A stretch of DNA of 64,000 nucleotides from Natrarchaeobius oligotrophus (lineage in GTDB: Archaea; Halobacteriota; Halobacteria; Halobacteriales; Natrialbaceae): positions 1 through 64,000 of the forward strand of contig NZ_REFZ01000004.1 of NCBI RefSeq assembly GCF_003841465.1. The letters are read 5' to 3'. This document shows positions 18,772 through 27,389 of this stretch, piece by piece. The notes under the pieces are model-generated. The model made no database searches, was not told where the DNA came from, and saw only the letters and a program-made list of their open reading frames with translations. The position numbers and the translations under genes were made by a program. Positions within the stretch are counted from its first letter, which is position 1. Every line of letters starts with the position of its first letter.

Positions 18772-18784
18772 CCGCGATTTTATC

Positions 18785-20188
18785 TCAGGGAACCGGCTCG
18801 AAGTACGACCGAAGCTCGGAGCCGAACGCGGGGAGCAACGCGGTCACGTCGTCGTCGACGAGCACCTCGTACTCGTCTTCGAGCGCTGACTCGACGTGCG
18901 CGCCGAGTCCGACCTCCAGGAGCTGATCGCTCTCGAGGAACTCGCACGCGGTGGTGAACTCCCGATCGCGCTCCGCGACGTACCGATCCTCGACGACGAA
19001 GGGCCCGTAGACGTCGGGATCGTCGGCGTACCGACCGTAGAAGCCGCGGGCGTGGCCCTTGATGTGTACCGGCGGCCCCCGGTGGCGCTCGACCGCCGGC
19101 CGTTCGTCGACTGCGAGTTCGACGAGGATCGCCGACGTGTCGCTGGCGAGCGCCGTCGACCGCAGAACGTCGAATCCGCGCTCGTCCAGGCCCTGGCAGA
19201 TCCCCGCGAGCGACTTTCGCAACTGCGGATAGAGCTGATCTTCGACGAGAGCCGGCGTCTCGAACCGAACGGCGACGGGCGTCGTCCCGCGACGCTCGAG
19301 GTGGGACAGGAGTTCGGATTTCGAGAGCGGGTCGCGATCGTCGGGTTCGAAGTACTCGAGGGACGGTCGCTCGAGAAATTCGCGGGCGTAGTGTTGCAGG
19401 CGAGCGACGTTGTCGGCGGCACAGACCGCCGCGACGTTCCGTTCGGGGTCGGTCGGATCGATCACGACCAGCGGGTCGTCGAAGCTCGCTCGGCCGTGGT
19501 CCTCGGGATCGAGGACGATCTGGGGCCGCCAGTCGCGGACGGCCTCGAGCAGCGAGCGAAAGCCGCCGTACTCGCAGACGAGCAGTTCCGTGAGGTAGCC
19601 GCTGAATCCGCGGGTTCGGAGGTCGCTTCCGTAGACGCCGATCCCCTTCATGAACTGCTTCGTGACGCGGACGTCGGCCGCGAGATCGTCGTCGAGTCTC
19701 GCCTCGAGGTACTGCGCGTGAAACGGCGTCCGATCGACCGCAGAGCGGATCTCGGTCGCGGACTCGAGCCGAAAACACGGGACGACGTCGACGTCGAACC
19801 CGTCGACCGCCCCTTTGACGTAGGGGTGTTCGGCGTACTCCTCGTGGCCGCCGGGAAGCGTGGCGTGGCCGACCTCGAGACCGTACTCCTCGAGGGTCTC
19901 CCGGTCGAGTTCCGGCGGAAACCGGACGAAGACGTCGATGTCGCGGTCACCGCTGACCCAGGTTCCCCGGGCGCTCGAGCCGACCTGCAGCACGTCCGCG
20001 CCGTCACAGCGGTCGGTCGCGGCCGCCTCCGCGCGCTCGATGAGACGGTCGGCGACCGCTCGCAACCGAGCTCGCTCGTCCGGATCGGGATCGACGCGTT
20101 CGCGGACCGCGGCGACGACCGTCTCGAAGTCGCCCTTCGACGCGCCCGGCTCGTCGCGATCACCTCGGTCGGCGTTCTCTCCGCTCAT
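18785..20188 (-). CDS. cca: CCA-adding enzyme (archaeal class I tRNA nucleotidyltransferase)
   Basis: The 467-residue enzyme adds CCA to tRNA 3' ends. The nucleotidyltransferase signature is VGSSARGTWVSGDRDIDVFV, with the catalytic Asp pair in DIDVF and a third acidic residue in DVDVVPCF. The KQFMKGIGVYGSDLRTRGFSG helix and the C-terminal body domains follow the archaeal pattern and the usual length. It is divergent from tRNA-Asn, about 95 nt away. Confidence 0.93.
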   Translation of the reverse strand: MSGENADRGDRDEPGASKGDFETVVAAVRERVDPDPDERARLRAVADRLIERAEAAATDRCDGADVLQVGSSARGTWVSGDRDIDVFVRFPPELDRETLEEYGLEVGHATLPGGHEEYAEHPYVKGAVDGFDVDVVPCFRLESATEIRSAVDRTPFHAQYLEARLDDDLAADVRVTKQFMKGIGVYGSDLRTRGFSGYLTELLVCEYGGFRSLLEAVRDWRPQIVLDPEDHGRASFDDPLVVIDPTDPERNVAAVCAADNVARLQHYAREFLERPSLEYFEPDDRDPLSKSELLSHLERRGTTPVAVRFETPALVEDQLYPQLRKSLAGICQGLDERGFDVLRSTALASDTSAILVELAVDERPAVERHRGPPVHIKGHARGFYGRYADDPDVYGPFVVEDRYVAERDREFTTACEFLESDQLLEVGLGAHVESALEDEYEVLVDDDVTALLPAFGSELRSYFEPVP

Positions 20189-20283
20189 TGCTCGACCCTA
20201 CTCGAGCGGGACGTGAAAGCGTATCGAACCGCCGGAAGCCAAAACGAAAGCCCTATCAAATCAACCCGGCTATCATCGAACGA

Positions 20284-20356
20284 GCCGAAGTAGCTCAGAT
20301 GGTAGAGCACCTCGCTGTTAACGAGGTTGTCCCAGGTTCGAGTCCTGGCTTCGGCG
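20284..20356 (+). tRNA. tRNA-Asn (GUU)
   Basis: The cloverleaf is complete. Acceptor GCCGAAG (20284-20290) pairs with CTTCGGC (20349-20355), with discriminator G. The D arm starts at GCTC, the anticodon stem is CCTCG/CGAGG around the loop CTGTTAA with anticodon GTT at 20317-20319, and the T loop is TTCGAGT. CCA is not encoded and no intron is present. A short T-rich run follows. Confidence 0.97.
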
Positions 20357-20456
20357 TGTTTTTCGAGTCGCTACGTGCGGGAGCGATAGCTACGAGCAAA
20401 TCCTGCGAAAAAACGGCGACGCGGTCGTTCGCTCGAAATCGGCTCTCTCGAGTCCG

Positions 20457-20849
20457 CTAGGCGTCGTCTCGCAACGCCGTCAGCGCGCGGCGCTCCGCGT
20501 CGATCTCCCGCTGCGTTCTGACGCCCAGCCGGCGCAACACGGGGATCGGCGGACACCAGCCCTGCAGGGCGTGCTGAAGTAAGAACGCCGCGACGACGGC
20601 TGGAACCGCGAGCACACGTCGGTCGACCGTCGCGCCGGCCGCGAGCGAGAGCAGGATGAGCGAGGCGGCGTTCGCCTCGAGCGTCCGTTCGACGTCCCAC
20701 TCCTCGTCCAGTTCGGTGAGTCGGGCGTCGATCTCCTCGGGGTGTGCACCGTAGTACCGGAGGCGGTCGGCCGTCTCCCGTCGGATTCGTTCGTTTACCG
20801 GTTCGCTGGTGCTTTTCGGGACTCGTTCGGCCGTCGATGGAAGATCCAT
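20457..20849 (-). CDS. DUF2892-type membrane protein
   Basis: The 130-residue protein has a charged N-terminal half, then two hydrophobic helices (about residues 62-80 and 83-98) and the motif GWCPPIPVLRRLG. This matches the inner-membrane DUF2892 (YgaP C-terminal) module, usually linked to rhodanese or sulfur proteins. No rhodanese is adjacent. The ATG at 20849 is preferred over upstream starts within repeat DNA. Confidence 0.72.
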   Translation of the reverse strand: MDLPSTAERVPKSTSEPVNERIRRETADRLRYYGAHPEEIDARLTELDEEWDVERTLEANAASLILLSLAAGATVDRRVLAVPAVVAAFLLQHALQGWCPPIPVLRRLGVRTQREIDAERRALTALRDDA

Positions 20850-20984
20850 GGGTGGAAACGAGGGGGTCGTCGTCCGACGTTCGACCGAGGGACGGGCGAT
20901 CGAGTGATGATCGACGTCCGCTCGAGCGGTCGATTCGTTCCGTCGGTACGACCGTCTCTCGACGGTCGCGGGCATCAAGCTGGT

Positions 20985-21083
20985 GGGTGTTCCTGCAGGC
21001 CTCGTACCGATTGCCGTTCCGACGTCCGGTGGACCTGCGAACGGGCTGCGGTTGTATCGGTAAATCGGTACAACAGACCGTAT
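20985..21083 (-). repeat. Intergenic hairpin repeat, copy B
   Basis: Read on the minus strand from 21083, the sequence starts ATACGG, continues TGT-ACCGATTTACCG and then CAACCGC, closely matching the left arm of copy A. The opposite arm is degenerate. The downstream GCAGGAAC block (20989-20996) is also shared with A at a similar distance. The copy abuts the stop codon of the NikR-like gene, so it may lie in that mRNA's tail. Confidence 0.65.
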
Positions 21084-21562
21084 CACCCCCCGGTTGCATC
21101 GATCGTGTCCAGGGGAAACAGCGAGTAGTCGACGGTCTCGACGCCGTCGATGGATCGGAGCCGGCCGACGAACGCCGAGACGGTCTCGAGGTCTCCCTCG
21201 AGCACGAACAGATCGAGGCAGTACGCCGTTCGGTCCGTCGATCCGGGCTCCGCCGACCCGTCGGCGAGGGACCGGGAATCGCTTTCGCCCACGTGGCTGT
21301 GATCGTCGGTGGTGACGGCGTCCTCGAACTCGTGTCGTAACTCCGCAACGCGTCGTTCGATCGACTGCGTTCCGAACGCGTACCGAACCCACACGTAGCC
21401 GGCGAGCGGCCGTTCCTCGAGTCGTTCGTCGTCGAACTCCGAGAGGAGCGTCCGCGTGGCCTCACGGACGACGTCGCTTCGACCGCTGTAGTCGTGTTCG
21501 TCGGCGAGTGAGTCGATCCGCTCGATCAGGGTGGTGGGCATCGAGACGCTGACGACGGGCAT
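21083..21562 (-). CDS. NikR-like ribbon-helix-helix metal-responsive repressor
   Basis: The 159-residue protein has an N-terminal RHH DNA-binding domain (MPVVSVSMPTTLIERID) and a C-terminal ACT-like domain. The E. coli NikR nickel ligands His76, His87, His89 and Cys95 correspond to His77, His88, His90 and Cys115 here: the spacing of the three His is identical, but 19 extra residues separate the last His from the Cys. All four ligands are kept, so metal sensing is likely; the insertion may change which metal is used. It is divergent from two CobW GTPase genes 100 nt away, probably its regulon. Confidence 0.82.
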   Translation of the reverse strand: MPVVSVSMPTTLIERIDSLADEHDYSGRSDVVREATRTLLSEFDDERLEERPLAGYVWVRYAFGTQSIERRVAELRHEFEDAVTTDDHSHVGESDSRSLADGSAEPGSTDRTAYCLDLFVLEGDLETVSAFVGRLRSIDGVETVDYSLFPLDTIDATGG

Positions 21563-21583
21563 ATGTGAACGTACTCGTCGACG

Positions 21584-21642
21584 TTAATAGCAATTACTCT
21601 TCAATAACTGCGCCTGCAGAAGTAGCCAGATTTAATAATATA
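21584..21642. promoter_or_regulatory. Divergent promoter between NikR-like and CobW genes
   Basis: TTTAATAATATA at 21631-21642 is 22-33 nt before the CobW ATG (21664), and TTAATA at 21584-21589 is 22-27 nt before the NikR-like ATG (21562). Both are TATA-box distances for leaderless mRNAs. The imperfect repeat ATAC-AGAG-GTAT (21640-21651) lies just beyond the CobW-side box and is a possible operator half-site. Confidence 0.5.
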
Positions 21643-21663
21643 CAGAGGTATTGTGTTAACAGT

Positions 21664-22869
21664 ATGAGCAACGACCGCATTCCCGTCACCGTCCTGAGCG
21701 GAAGCCTCGGGGCGGGAAAGACGACCGTACTCAACCACGTTCTGACCGCCGACCACGGGCTCGAGGTCGCCGTCGTGGTCAACGACATGGGCGAAGTGAA
21801 CGTCGACGCCGAACACGTCGCCCAGCGATCCGACCTGGGCGGCGACGACGAAATTATCGAACTGTCGAACGGCTGTATCTGCTGTCGGCTGCGAGGGGAC
21901 ATGCTGGACGAGGTCGGTCGGCTGGCGGATCGCCGCGAGTTCGACTACCTGCTGGTCGAATCGTCGGGCATCTCCGAGCCGATTCCGGTCGCACAGACGT
22001 TCGCGATGGGCTTCGAGGACGCGTCGTTCGACCCGACCGACACCTACGCGCTCGATACGATGGTCACGGTCGTCAACGCCCACAGCTTCTTCGAGTCGTT
22101 CGACTCAGGCGCGGCGCTCGTCGAGGACGGACTCGAGGACGACGCCGGTCGCGTGCCCGAGGAGGTGTTGCTCGACCAGATCGAGTTCTGCGACGTCCTC
22201 GTGCTCAACAAGTGCGACCTCGTGCCCGATGACGCGCTTGAGGAGATCGAAGCCGTCCTCGAGACGCTCCAGCCGCGTGCGACGATCGTGCGCACGGAGT
22301 TCGGCGACGTCGACCCCGATCGGATTCTCGGCACGGGCGCGTTCGACTTCCAGGCGGCCCAGAACTCCGCGGGCTGGAAGCACGAACTCCAGCACGAACA
22401 CGCCCACGATCCGCGCGAGGAACACGGCGTCACCTCGTTCGTCTACCAGCGCGACCGACCGTTTCACCCGTATCGAATCGCGTCGTTACTCTCGGAGCTC
22501 CCCGACGAGATCGTGCGCGCCAAGGGCTTTTTTTGGAGCGCGGGTCGGGAGGACGTCGCGATGGGCATCGACAAAGCCGGCACCTCCGTTCGGGCCGGGC
22601 CGTCCGGCCAGTGGCTCGCGACGCTACCCGAGCGCGAGCGAAAGCGGTACTTTGCCGCACGGCCGGGGCTCGAAGACGACTGGGACGACGAGTGGGGCGA
22701 TCGGATGACCCGACTCGTCTTCATCGCCCGTCAGTTCGACGAGACCGAACTGATCGACCGCCTCGACGACTGCCTGCTCACCGACGCGGAGATGGGTGAA
22801 AACTGGGACGCCTACCCCGATCCCTTCGAACCGCAAGAGCGACGTGAACTCGCGCTCGCGAACGAGTAA
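21664..22869 (+). CDS. COG0523/CobW-type metallochaperone GTPase 1
   Basis: The 401-residue protein is a G3E-family GTPase. Walker A GSLGAGKT is at residues 13-20, the metal-binding CICC at 71-74, the Glu of VESSGISEP follows, and NKCD gives guanine specificity. The C-terminal CobW_C domain begins near RPFHPYRI. A modest His cluster (HELQHEHAHD) lies between the domains. Such proteins deliver Zn, Co or Ni to target enzymes. The NikR-like repressor next door and a second paralogue 3 nt downstream suggest a metal-controlled operon. The ATG at 21664 matches the TATA position. Confidence 0.88.
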   Translation: MSNDRIPVTVLSGSLGAGKTTVLNHVLTADHGLEVAVVVNDMGEVNVDAEHVAQRSDLGGDDEIIELSNGCICCRLRGDMLDEVGRLADRREFDYLLVESSGISEPIPVAQTFAMGFEDASFDPTDTYALDTMVTVVNAHSFFESFDSGAALVEDGLEDDAGRVPEEVLLDQIEFCDVLVLNKCDLVPDDALEEIEAVLETLQPRATIVRTEFGDVDPDRILGTGAFDFQAAQNSAGWKHELQHEHAHDPREEHGVTSFVYQRDRPFHPYRIASLLSELPDEIVRAKGFFWSAGREDVAMGIDKAGTSVRAGPSGQWLATLPERERKRYFAARPGLEDDWDDEWGDRMTRLVFIARQFDETELIDRLDDCLLTDAEMGENWDAYPDPFEPQERRELALANE

Positions 22870-22872
22870 CGA

Positions 22873-24279
22873 ATGGCGACTTCGGTAACGATCCTCTGTG
22901 GCGAACTCGGCGCTGGGAAGACGACGCTGCTCTCGGGGCTCCTCGAGTCGGCCGACCGCGACGTCGCGGTCGTCGTCAACGACGTCGGCGCGATCAACGT
23001 CGACGCCGACCTCGTCGAGGCGCGGACGCACCTCGAGACCGGCGACGAGGTCGTCGCCCTCGAGAACGGCTGCATCTGCTGTAGCCTCGGCGGCGAACTC
23101 TCGCGATCGGTCGTCCGCCTCGGGCGCGAGCGCGACTTCGACCACCTCGTGATCGAGGCCTCCGGCGTCGGCGAACCCGAGCCGATCGCCCGCCAGTTCG
23201 TCCGCGGCCCCGCCGCGGGCGCGTACGACCTCGAGGCCGTCGTCACGGTCGTCGACGCGCGCCGATTTCACGACCGGTTCGCCGACGTCGGTTCCGTCGG
23301 CGAGCCCCCCACGATCGAGGGCGCGGACGAGACCGGGACGCGCCCGCTCGCCGATCTCGTCCTGGCGCAGGTCGAGTTCTGCGACCTCCTGGTCGTCAAC
23401 AAGTGCGATCTCGTCGACGTCGACGAACGCGACCGCGTCGTCGCGCTGCTCGAGACGATTCAGCCGCGCGCCGAGATCGTGACGACCGAGTACGGCGCGC
23501 TCGAGTCCGACGACCTGCTCGGCACGCAGCGATTCGATCTCGAGGCCGCGACGGACGCCGCGGGCTGGAAGCGCGCGCTCGAGGACGAGGGCGGCACCGA
23601 CCGTGGTGACGACGGCCACGACGACCACGATCACGCGCACAGCCACGACGACCACGATCACGCGCACAGCCACGACGACCACGATCACGCGCACAGCCAC
23701 GACGACCACGATCACGCGCACAGCCACGACGACCACGATCACGCGCACAGCCACGACGACCACGATCGCGAGCACAACGACCACGGCCACGAGCACAGCC
23801 ACGATCACGCGCACCCACCCGAGCGGTACGGCATCACCGTCGACAGCTACTGCCGCCGCCGGCCGTTTCACCCCGGACGACTCGCCGCGCTTCTCGCCGA
23901 CCTTCCCCCGGAACTCGTGCGTTCGAAGGGGCTGTGCTGGATCGCCGGACGAGAGCGCCAGGCGATCACGATGAGTCACGCCGGAAGGGAAACGAGCCTC
24001 GAGGTGACCGGCCGATGGATCGCCAGCCTTCCCGAACAGCGACGCGAGCGCTACCGACGGGGACAGCCCGACCTCGAGTGGGACGAACAGTGGGGCGACC
24101 GCGAGAGTCGACTGGCGCTGATCGGCCGCGATCTCGACGTCGACGCGCTCGTCGACCGCCTCGACGACTGCCTGCTCACCGACGCGGAGATGGACGCCGA
24201 CTGGTCGACGTTCGAGAACGACGCGCCGACGGCGATGGGCGAATCGATCGTCATTTCCGACGAAGGCGGACCGAGCTAG
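22873..24279 (+). CDS. COG0523/CobW-type metallochaperone GTPase 2, with His-rich repeat
   Basis: This 468-residue paralogue of the preceding gene has Walker A GELGAGKT (10-17), CICC (67-70) and NKCD. Between GTPase and CobW_C domains it carries about 70 residues that are almost entirely His/Asp/Ala/Ser. These include five identical copies of HDDHDHAHS followed by a diverged sixth. The tract should bind many divalent metal ions, as in UreG/HypB His-tails, for storage or sensing. It starts 3 nt after the previous stop, hence the same transcript. Confidence 0.88.
   Translation: MATSVTILCGELGAGKTTLLSGLLESADRDVAVVVNDVGAINVDADLVEARTHLETGDEVVALENGCICCSLGGELSRSVVRLGRERDFDHLVIEASGVGEPEPIARQFVRGPAAGAYDLEAVVTVVDARRFHDRFADVGSVGEPPTIEGADETGTRPLADLVLAQVEFCDLLVVNKCDLVDVDERDRVVALLETIQPRAEIVTTEYGALESDDLLGTQRFDLEAATDAAGWKRALEDEGGTDRGDDGHDDHDHAHSHDDHDHAHSHDDHDHAHSHDDHDHAHSHDDHDHAHSHDDHDREHNDHGHEHSHDHAHPPERYGITVDSYCRRRPFHPGRLAALLADLPPELVRSKGLCWIAGRERQAITMSHAGRETSLEVTGRWIASLPEQRRERYRRGQPDLEWDEQWGDRESRLALIGRDLDVDALVDRLDDCLLTDAEMDADWSTFENDAPTAMGESIVISDEGGPS
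23617..23751 (+). repeat. 27-bp perfect tandem repeat x5 (coding minisatellite)
   Basis: Five identical 27-nt units, each encoding HDDHDHAHS, lie head to tail; a partial sixth diverges after 15 nt. Exact identity at the DNA level, synonymous sites included, indicates recent slippage or unequal exchange, so copy number probably varies between strains. Confidence 0.92.
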
Positions 24280-24357
24280 CTCGAGCGGGAACGGCTCACG
24301 ATTCGCGACGCTCGCCGGATCGCCCTGGAGCGGACCGGCACACTGTGGTCCTGGCCG

Positions 24358-25845
24358 TCACTGCGACTCGGGGTCCGGATACGCCCGTCGCCAGAGCCCG
24401 TGCAGGACGGGCGCGGCGAACGGGAGCCCGAAGAAAACGTACGGCACCGCGGCCAGCAGCGGCCACGGACCGACCGCGAACGCGACGGCGACGACGACCA
24501 CGCCGACGACGGGGACGATCGCGAGCGCAGCGATCCGTCGATCCATCGGTTTCAGCTCGAGCTCTGCCGTTCGCACCGGCAGGTCCAGCGCCTCGACGAA
24601 CGCGTCGGCGTCCCCGACGGGACCGAGCGCTCGCGTCGACTCGTCGTCGCCCCACCCCGTCCGCGCCTCGAGCGTTCGCGCGTCGAACACCCGGTCAGGG
24701 AACCGATCGAAGACGAGGGTGACGTCGCGGATCTCGTGGAGCGGGACGATCCACTGGATTTCGTCGACCCAGGCATCGTACGCGACGAGGCGGTCGCCGT
24801 ACCGGCGGTACTCGAGCGGGGCGTACTCGAGGACGTGTTCGGCCACCTTGATCGCCAGAAACGTCGCGAGTACCGCGAACGCGAGGAGGGCGCTCCCGAC
24901 CAGCAGTGCGACCGCGAACCACCCGCCGTCGCCGTTTCCGCCGAGAACGGCGAGGATGACGACCCACGCGAGGAGCACGATGCCCACGTAAAACGGAGCC
25001 GGTTTCACCAGCGTGTGCAGGACGCCGGTGAGAACCACCGTCCGCGTGTGCGTCGGGACTCGGGCGTCCGGTTCCGAGCTCGGATCGAAGTCGTCGTCCG
25101 GCGGCCGCGGCGGATCGGAACGCTCGTCCGCACCCTCCGGTCCGGCGAGCCATCCGGTGAGTCGCCCGCCATCGCCCCGGGTCGCGCGAAACGCCGACCA
25201 GTCGACGAGCAGTTTGACGGCGACGAACGCGGCGAGGACGACCGCCCCGCTCGTCTCCGCGACGACGAGCAAGACGAAAATCAGGAAAAACGCCTGCCGC
25301 GCCGGGGCCTCGACGACCGCGTACGGCGAGGTCGTCTCGTAGCGCCCGCTCCGAAGGTAGTCGCGCCAGGTCTCTACACCCTGACCCGCGATCAACGCAG
25401 CGACGCCGAGCCAGACTTCCGGCCGCGCGAGCGCCTCGTGAACGGCGACCTGCGCCAGGGCGGCCACGACGAAGAGCGTCGTCCACACGCTCGCGAAGAG
25501 TACCGCGCCGACGAACGGCAGGTTTCGCGGGTAGACCGGCGGGAGCCACGACACCAGTTCGACGCTCCCGCGTTTTCGCGCGAGGTCGGTGTTTCCGACG
25601 GCGAGCACGCTCGAGTCACCCCCGTCATCTTCCAGATCCTCGACCCGCGGCGGTCGGCCCGCGAACGGCGTCTTCGCCGCGGCGAGCGGGAAGGCGAGCA
25701 GCACCTCGAGCGCGTAGATCGCGACCAGCGTCGTCGGCTCCCAGCCGTACGCGAGTACGCCGACGAGCGGCACCAGATTGGCGAGGAGGATCGGCGCGAA
25801 CGCCGCGGTCGACGGCGCTCGAGCACGAGCACGTGACGGGGACAT
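24358..25845 (-). CDS. Multi-pass membrane protein, DUF6498-like, with PH-like tail
   Basis: The 495-residue protein has about ten hydrophobic segments. The N-terminal portion (LVPLVGVLAYGWEPTTLVAIYALEVLLAF) and a conserved W-D-(Y/F) segment resemble DUF6498 membrane proteins. The last third contains a soluble beta-rich segment (DEIQWIVPLHEIRDVTLVFDRFPDRVF) like a bacterial PH domain, then two more helices. The ATG at 25845 trims a 23-residue unlikely extension. Function unknown. Confidence 0.72.
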   Translation of the reverse strand: MSPSRARARAPSTAAFAPILLANLVPLVGVLAYGWEPTTLVAIYALEVLLAFPLAAAKTPFAGRPPRVEDLEDDGGDSSVLAVGNTDLARKRGSVELVSWLPPVYPRNLPFVGAVLFASVWTTLFVVAALAQVAVHEALARPEVWLGVAALIAGQGVETWRDYLRSGRYETTSPYAVVEAPARQAFFLIFVLLVVAETSGAVVLAAFVAVKLLVDWSAFRATRGDGGRLTGWLAGPEGADERSDPPRPPDDDFDPSSEPDARVPTHTRTVVLTGVLHTLVKPAPFYVGIVLLAWVVILAVLGGNGDGGWFAVALLVGSALLAFAVLATFLAIKVAEHVLEYAPLEYRRYGDRLVAYDAWVDEIQWIVPLHEIRDVTLVFDRFPDRVFDARTLEARTGWGDDESTRALGPVGDADAFVEALDLPVRTAELELKPMDRRIAALAIVPVVGVVVVAVAFAVGPWPLLAAVPYVFFGLPFAAPVLHGLWRRAYPDPESQ

Positions 25846-25949
25846 CGTCGTCGACACCACTGGAATCGGACACGATAAGGGTACTGAACGATGGCCGTCC
25901 CGAAGCTGTCCCACACTATCTTATCACACTCGAGCCCACACGTGATCAC

Positions 25950-26537
25950 ATGGCAACCGATCGAGACGAGCGACGCGGCACCGACCACCACGGCCACGAC
26001 ATCATCGACCCGCTCTACGTCGGGATCGTGACGGTCTCGAGCTCGCGCGCGGACGAGACGGATCCAGACGATCCCGGCGGCGACACGATCCAGGAGTGCT
26101 TCGAGGACGAGGGCCACGAGGTTCGCGAGCGGCTACTGGTTCGGGACGACTACTCGTCGATTCGCACGGCGGTGCGGGGGCTCGTCGCGCGTCGCGATAT
26201 CGACGTCGTCGTCACGACCGGCGGGACGGGCGTCACGGCCGACGACGTCTCCCCCGACGCGACGTCGTCGCTGTTCGAGCGCGACCTGCCGGGTTTCGGC
26301 GAACGCTTTCGCGCGCTCTCGTGGGAGGAGATCGGCACGCGGGCGATCGCCTCGCGTGCGACCGCCGGCATCGCCGTCGACACGCCGGTGTTTTGCATCC
26401 CGGGCAGTACGGGCGCGTGTCAGACCGCCTGCGAACAGCTGATCGTCCCCGAAGCGCCACACCTCGCGGGGCTGGCGACGCGCCACCGCGCCGGCGCGAC
26501 GAACCAGTCGCTGTCGGCCTACGGCGACGAGGAGTGA
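25950..26537 (+). CDS. moaB: Molybdenum cofactor biosynthesis protein MoaB/MogA type
   Basis: The 195-residue protein adenylylates molybdopterin before metal insertion (MogA/MoaB family). The molybdopterin-binding motif VVTTGGTGVTADDVSPDAT is present, followed by GFGERFRALSWEEIG and the C-terminal FCIPGSTGACQTAC. The ATG at 25950 leaves a short His-rich leader (TDHHGHD) before the first strand. It stands alone between unrelated genes. Confidence 0.9.
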   Translation: MATDRDERRGTDHHGHDIIDPLYVGIVTVSSSRADETDPDDPGGDTIQECFEDEGHEVRERLLVRDDYSSIRTAVRGLVARRDIDVVVTTGGTGVTADDVSPDATSSLFERDLPGFGERFRALSWEEIGTRAIASRATAGIAVDTPVFCIPGSTGACQTACEQLIVPEAPHLAGLATRHRAGATNQSLSAYGDEE

Positions 26538-26650
26538 GCGGACGGACGAAACCGGACGAACCGACCAACGGGCGCGAGAAGTGAGCGGACGGACGCAGAC
26601 GAGGCGGCGAGAACGATACGTCTGAGTGCCTGCGGTTCCAATCCCGACCG

Positions 26651-27271
26651 ATGCCCGACTGCGACTACTGCGACGCGTCGTTCACCGACGAGGGGGCGTA
26701 CCTGGATCACCTGGCGAGCGAGCACGCCGACGATCTCGGACGGATCGACCGCCGCCGCGTCGAACAGCGAGGGTCGCTCGAGAGCGACGGCGGTGGTAGT
26801 CCGATCGTCCTGTACGGGCTCGCGCTCTCGTTCGGGCTGATCGTGATCGGCGCGGTCGGCTACGTCGTGGTCGCCGGACTCGGAGACGAGGGGTACGTCC
26901 ACGAACACGGCCAGCTCACCGTCGAAGTCGACGGCGAGGTGATCGACTTCGAACAGCCCCAGTACTACCAGGAGGAGCTGGGCGGGACGTTCCACTTCCA
27001 CCCCGGTGACGGGAACACCTGGCACATGCACCCCGACCGCGTCGACCTCGAGTCGGCGATGGCCGACGTCGAGATGCCGATAACGGAGTCGTCGATCACC
27101 ATCCACGGCGAGACCTTCGACGACGACGATCCGGAAACGGCGGTCGAGATCACGATCAACGGCGCCGAGGCCGACCTCGGCGACGAACTTCACGACGGCG
27201 ATCACGTTCGCGTAACGGTCGAAACCGAAGGCGGCGACGGCTTACCGGAGGCCGCGTCGGGCGGCGACTGA
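26651..27271 (+). CDS. Membrane protein with C2H2 zinc finger and His-rich external domain
   Basis: The 206-residue protein has three parts. A C2H2-like finger (CDYCDASFTDEGAYLDHLASEH, residues 4-25 region) is followed by one membrane helix (about 52-76). The C-terminal domain has HEHGQLTVEVDG, FHFHPGDGNTWHMHP and paired VDGEVIDF/TINGAEADL strands. That last domain resembles the HVHADF...HLHDGNGNVIHVH family in membrane thiol proteins, so metal binding outside the cell is plausible. How a cytoplasmic zinc finger and an external metal domain cooperate is unknown. Confidence 0.7.
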   Translation: MPDCDYCDASFTDEGAYLDHLASEHADDLGRIDRRRVEQRGSLESDGGGSPIVLYGLALSFGLIVIGAVGYVVVAGLGDEGYVHEHGQLTVEVDGEVIDFEQPQYYQEELGGTFHFHPGDGNTWHMHPDRVDLESAMADVEMPITESSITIHGETFDDDDPETAVEITINGAEADLGDELHDGDHVRVTVETEGGDGLPEAASGGD

Positions 27272-27289
27272 CCGCGACCGTTCGCGGTC
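27270..27289 (+). terminator. Stem-loop at the end of the zinc-finger membrane gene
   Basis: GACCGCGA (27270-27277) and TCGCGGTC (27282-27289) form a perfect 8-bp stem with a 4-nt loop directly at the stop codon. No T-run follows at once, so it may stabilise the mRNA end rather than terminate alone. Confidence 0.4.
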
Positions 27290-27389
27290 GTCCGCCGGTT
27301 CACTTTCGCTCCGGTGGCGGCAGTTTAAATAGTGGTGGGAGCGAACGGACGTATGCCTCCCAGTGAAACGAAAGCGGAGGCGTGAGACA

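Noticed and set aside
23617-23751. CRISPR-like direct repeats
   Set aside because: Units are contiguous with no spacers and lie in frame within a CobW GTPase, so this is a coding minisatellite.
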